Of a stretch of DNA of 20,920 nt, positions 20,746 to 20,920 are shown in pieces. The notes beneath the pieces were generated by a model. That model was not told the DNA's origin, did no database searches, and was given only the letters and a program-made list of their open reading frames with translations. Where the stretch lies: assembly GCA_040878225.1 (NCBI GenBank), contig JBBDMR010000086.1:1-20920 (forward strand), in the 5' to 3' direction. How positions within the stretch are numbered: the stretch's first letter is position 1; each line of letters begins with the position of its first letter. The position numbers were made by a program, and so were the translations under genes. Source of the stretch: MA-ANB-1 sp040878225. Its GTDB lineage: Bacteria > Actinomycetota > Acidimicrobiia > Spongiisociales > ZC4RG35.

Positions 20746-20920
20746 TTATCGGTCGGTTCCGTGACCTGGGAGAATCTGTCGGAATCAGCCGCCCGCCAGG
20801 CATTTCGTCTCCCGTGGCTTCACAACATTTCTGGTCGTTTCGCGTTGTCATGTGGACGCGTTGTGGTCGCGGTTGGCTACGTGTCCTCTAGTCTCCGTTG
20901 GATATAGGTCTGGACACGGC
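20746..20920. other. window end, no gene supported
   Basis: No convincing gene. A plus-strand frame through here begins inside the tRNA fragment and is an artefact. CGTGTCC (20880-20886) and GGACACG (20912-20918) form a 7-bp inverted repeat of unknown meaning. This would be the element side of the attachment scar if the model is right. Confidence 0.4.

Noticed and set aside
20399..20851. A 150-codon minus-strand frame across the right end
   Set aside because: It runs through the tRNA fragment and the hairpin-rich element and is Pro/Arg-rich with no domain.
20707..20907. A 66-codon plus-strand frame beginning MTDSNRRPLPCKG
   Set aside because: Its first 13 codons are antisense to the tRNA fragment, a common false gene call at tRNA-derived sites.
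1..20920. CRISPR arrays, insertion sequences, complete tRNA or rRNA genes
   Set aside because: No direct-repeat/spacer series, no transposase motifs with terminal repeats, and no complete tRNA or rRNA sequence were found.

Overview
The window is about 21 kb of high-GC bacterial chromosome. It fits an uncultured actinobacterium, possibly of the Acidimicrobiia (inference). The signs are an actinobacterial-looking RNase P RNA 5' end, an F420-dependent luciferase-like oxidoreductase of the TIGR03557 type, a Nif3/zinc-ribbon gene pair in the order known from actinobacteria, a cell-wall-binding-repeat lipoprotein, a DUF4870 protein, and many genes that start 6-8 nt downstream of a TANNNT or TATAAT-like hexamer without a Shine-Dalgarno site (leaderless style).

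Left part (1-4413): the 5' end of rnpB runs off the left edge on the minus strand, behind a small membrane protein gene. On the plus strand follow a group II truncated haemoglobin, a SRAP/HMCES-type DNA-protein crosslink sensor, a large CWB2-like lipoprotein and the F420 oxidoreductase, spaced 4-14 bp apart and probably one transcription unit. Middle-left (4420-9415): a minus-strand unit encodes a Nif3-like protein, a coiled-coil zinc-ribbon protein, a DUF457/YdjM-like membrane protein and a lipoprotein. Divergent from it is a trans-3-hydroxy-L-proline dehydratase-type proline racemase homologue, which converges on a YibE/F membrane protein. Middle (9472-12509): an alpha-oxoamine synthase (PLP enzyme) gene lies 32 bp upstream of a ten-helix sensor histidine kinase. 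The layout recalls cqsA/cqsS quorum-sensing pairs, although function is unproven.

Right-middle (12682-17091): a DUF4870 protein, a secreted lytic transglycosylase with a 10-bp hairpin over its ribosome binding region, then a nitrogen-oxide module. The module is an NsrR-like Rrf2 regulator with three cysteines, a membrane-anchored copper nitrite reductase NirK with a fused C-terminal cupredoxin, a 29-bp operator-like dyad, and a divergent polytopic membrane protein with an HxHLN motif.

Right end (17144-20920): an APH(3')-like kinase and winged-helix regulator overlap by 4 bp. Beyond them coding density falls. Three same-orientation copies of the 3' end of a tRNA-Val(TAC) gene lie at 18580, 19348 and 20699. 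They bound a class III cyclase gene whose alpha/beta-hydrolase domain has collapsed to about 40 residues, then a stretch with a 58-aa membrane protein, a probable pseudogene and a structured G-rich element. I read this as a series of integration scars at a tRNA-Val attachment site, oldest and most decayed to the left, with the intact tRNA and perhaps the current element just beyond the right edge.
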